Below are positions 63,802 through 64,000 of a stretch of 64,000 nucleotides of DNA, in pieces. The DNA comes from Nocardiopsis flavescens (lineage in GTDB: Bacteria; Actinomycetota; Actinomycetes; Streptosporangiales; Streptosporangiaceae): assembly GCF_900141985.1 (NCBI RefSeq), contig NZ_FQZK01000002.1, forward strand, positions 310,001 through 374,000. The letters run 5' to 3'. The position numbers and the translations under genes are program-made. The stretch's first letter is position 1. Each line of letters begins with the position of its first letter. The notes below the pieces were generated by a model. It saw nothing but the letters and a program-made list of their open reading frames with translations, had not been told where the DNA came from and did no database searches.

Positions 63802-64000
63802 CGCCGTCCTCTTGTCTGAGGTGGGGAAGTGTGGCCGACAGAAGGATTCTATTCATCATTGGCGGGGTTGTTAACCGAGTCGGGGAGACCGGTCGTGAAA
63901 AACATCGGAGATCGCGTCCTTGTCGTGGTCACAGGGGTGGGTTGGGTCCGCTCTGGGGTTGGTAGTACTTATATGCCAGATGTCCAATTATGAGAGGAAT
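63802..64000. other. Right-edge intergenic region
   Basis: 199 bases to the window edge, with an AT-richer stretch (63955-64000) that may hold a promoter for a gene beyond the window. No feature is supported. Confidence 0.4.

Overview
The window is very GC-rich, uses many GTG/TTG starts, and carries a conserved actinobacterial core order (era, leuA, recO, uppS, zur/znu, glyS, ppdK, dgt, dnaG). Together with mycothiol-type enzymes and Hrd-like sigma factors this points to a chromosomal segment of a Streptomyces-like filamentous actinomycete. A Streptosporangiales member such as Nocardiopsis is my best guess, by inference only. I see no prophage, transposase, CRISPR array or obvious secondary-metabolite cluster.

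Layout. 1-2.1 kb: end of a CorC-type CBS protein, a deaminase-fold protein lacking zinc ligands, and era. 2.2-15.9 kb: a purine/ureide catabolic island with an IclR regulator, a DUF6986-type aldolase/lyase, allantoinase, allantoicase, a LysR regulator, a urate/xanthine permease, urate oxidase, OHCU decarboxylase and HIU hydrolase. It ends with the glyoxylate-to-glycerate branch (hyi, tartronate semialdehyde reductase, gcl). Repeated TTCCG-N5-CGGAA palindromes, often in pairs 21 bp apart, sit in the divergent promoter regions and are the likely IclR operators. 15.95-16.55 kb: a RelB/RelE-like toxin-antitoxin cassette between two near-identical 29-bp repeats. 16.8-20.6 kb: an accessory regulatory block with an XRE-TPR regulator, a SLOG-like protein, a PCMT-like methyltransferase and a HATPase.

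20.9-22.8 kb: leuA with a leucine-rich leader peptide and attenuator hairpin. 22.8-27.4 kb: DUF2625, a large protein with a TerD-like domain, a repeat-bearing intergenic region and a secreted CAP-domain protein. 27.7-31.9 kb: recO, uppS, two tandem SGNH hydrolases and a mycothiol-dependent-enzyme family protein. 31.9-34.1 kb: zur-znuB-znuC behind a Zur-box-like site, with no zinc-binding protein. 34.8-38.5 kb: a TagF-like teichoic-acid polymerase with an acidic insert. 38.9-47 kb: a monooxygenase-fold protein, glyS, a PadR-membrane protein pair, a hemolysin III homologue and ppdK, with a second array of the same dispersed repeat.

47.3-57 kb: a YdcF-type membrane protein, dgt, a LacI regulator, an operon of two solute-binding-like surface proteins (one with a vWA domain), dnaG and a primary-type sigma factor. 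57-64 kb: a GH18 protein, a fused FAD/Fe-S dehydrogenase, two small envelope-type proteins, two identical tRNA-Asn genes and a DUF574 methyltransferase. The points most worth a second look are the shared hairpin repeat at 26 and 43 kb, the repeat-flanked toxin-antitoxin cassette, the SLOG/XRE/PCMT/HATPase block, the solute-binding/vWA operon and the paired operators of the ureide regulon.
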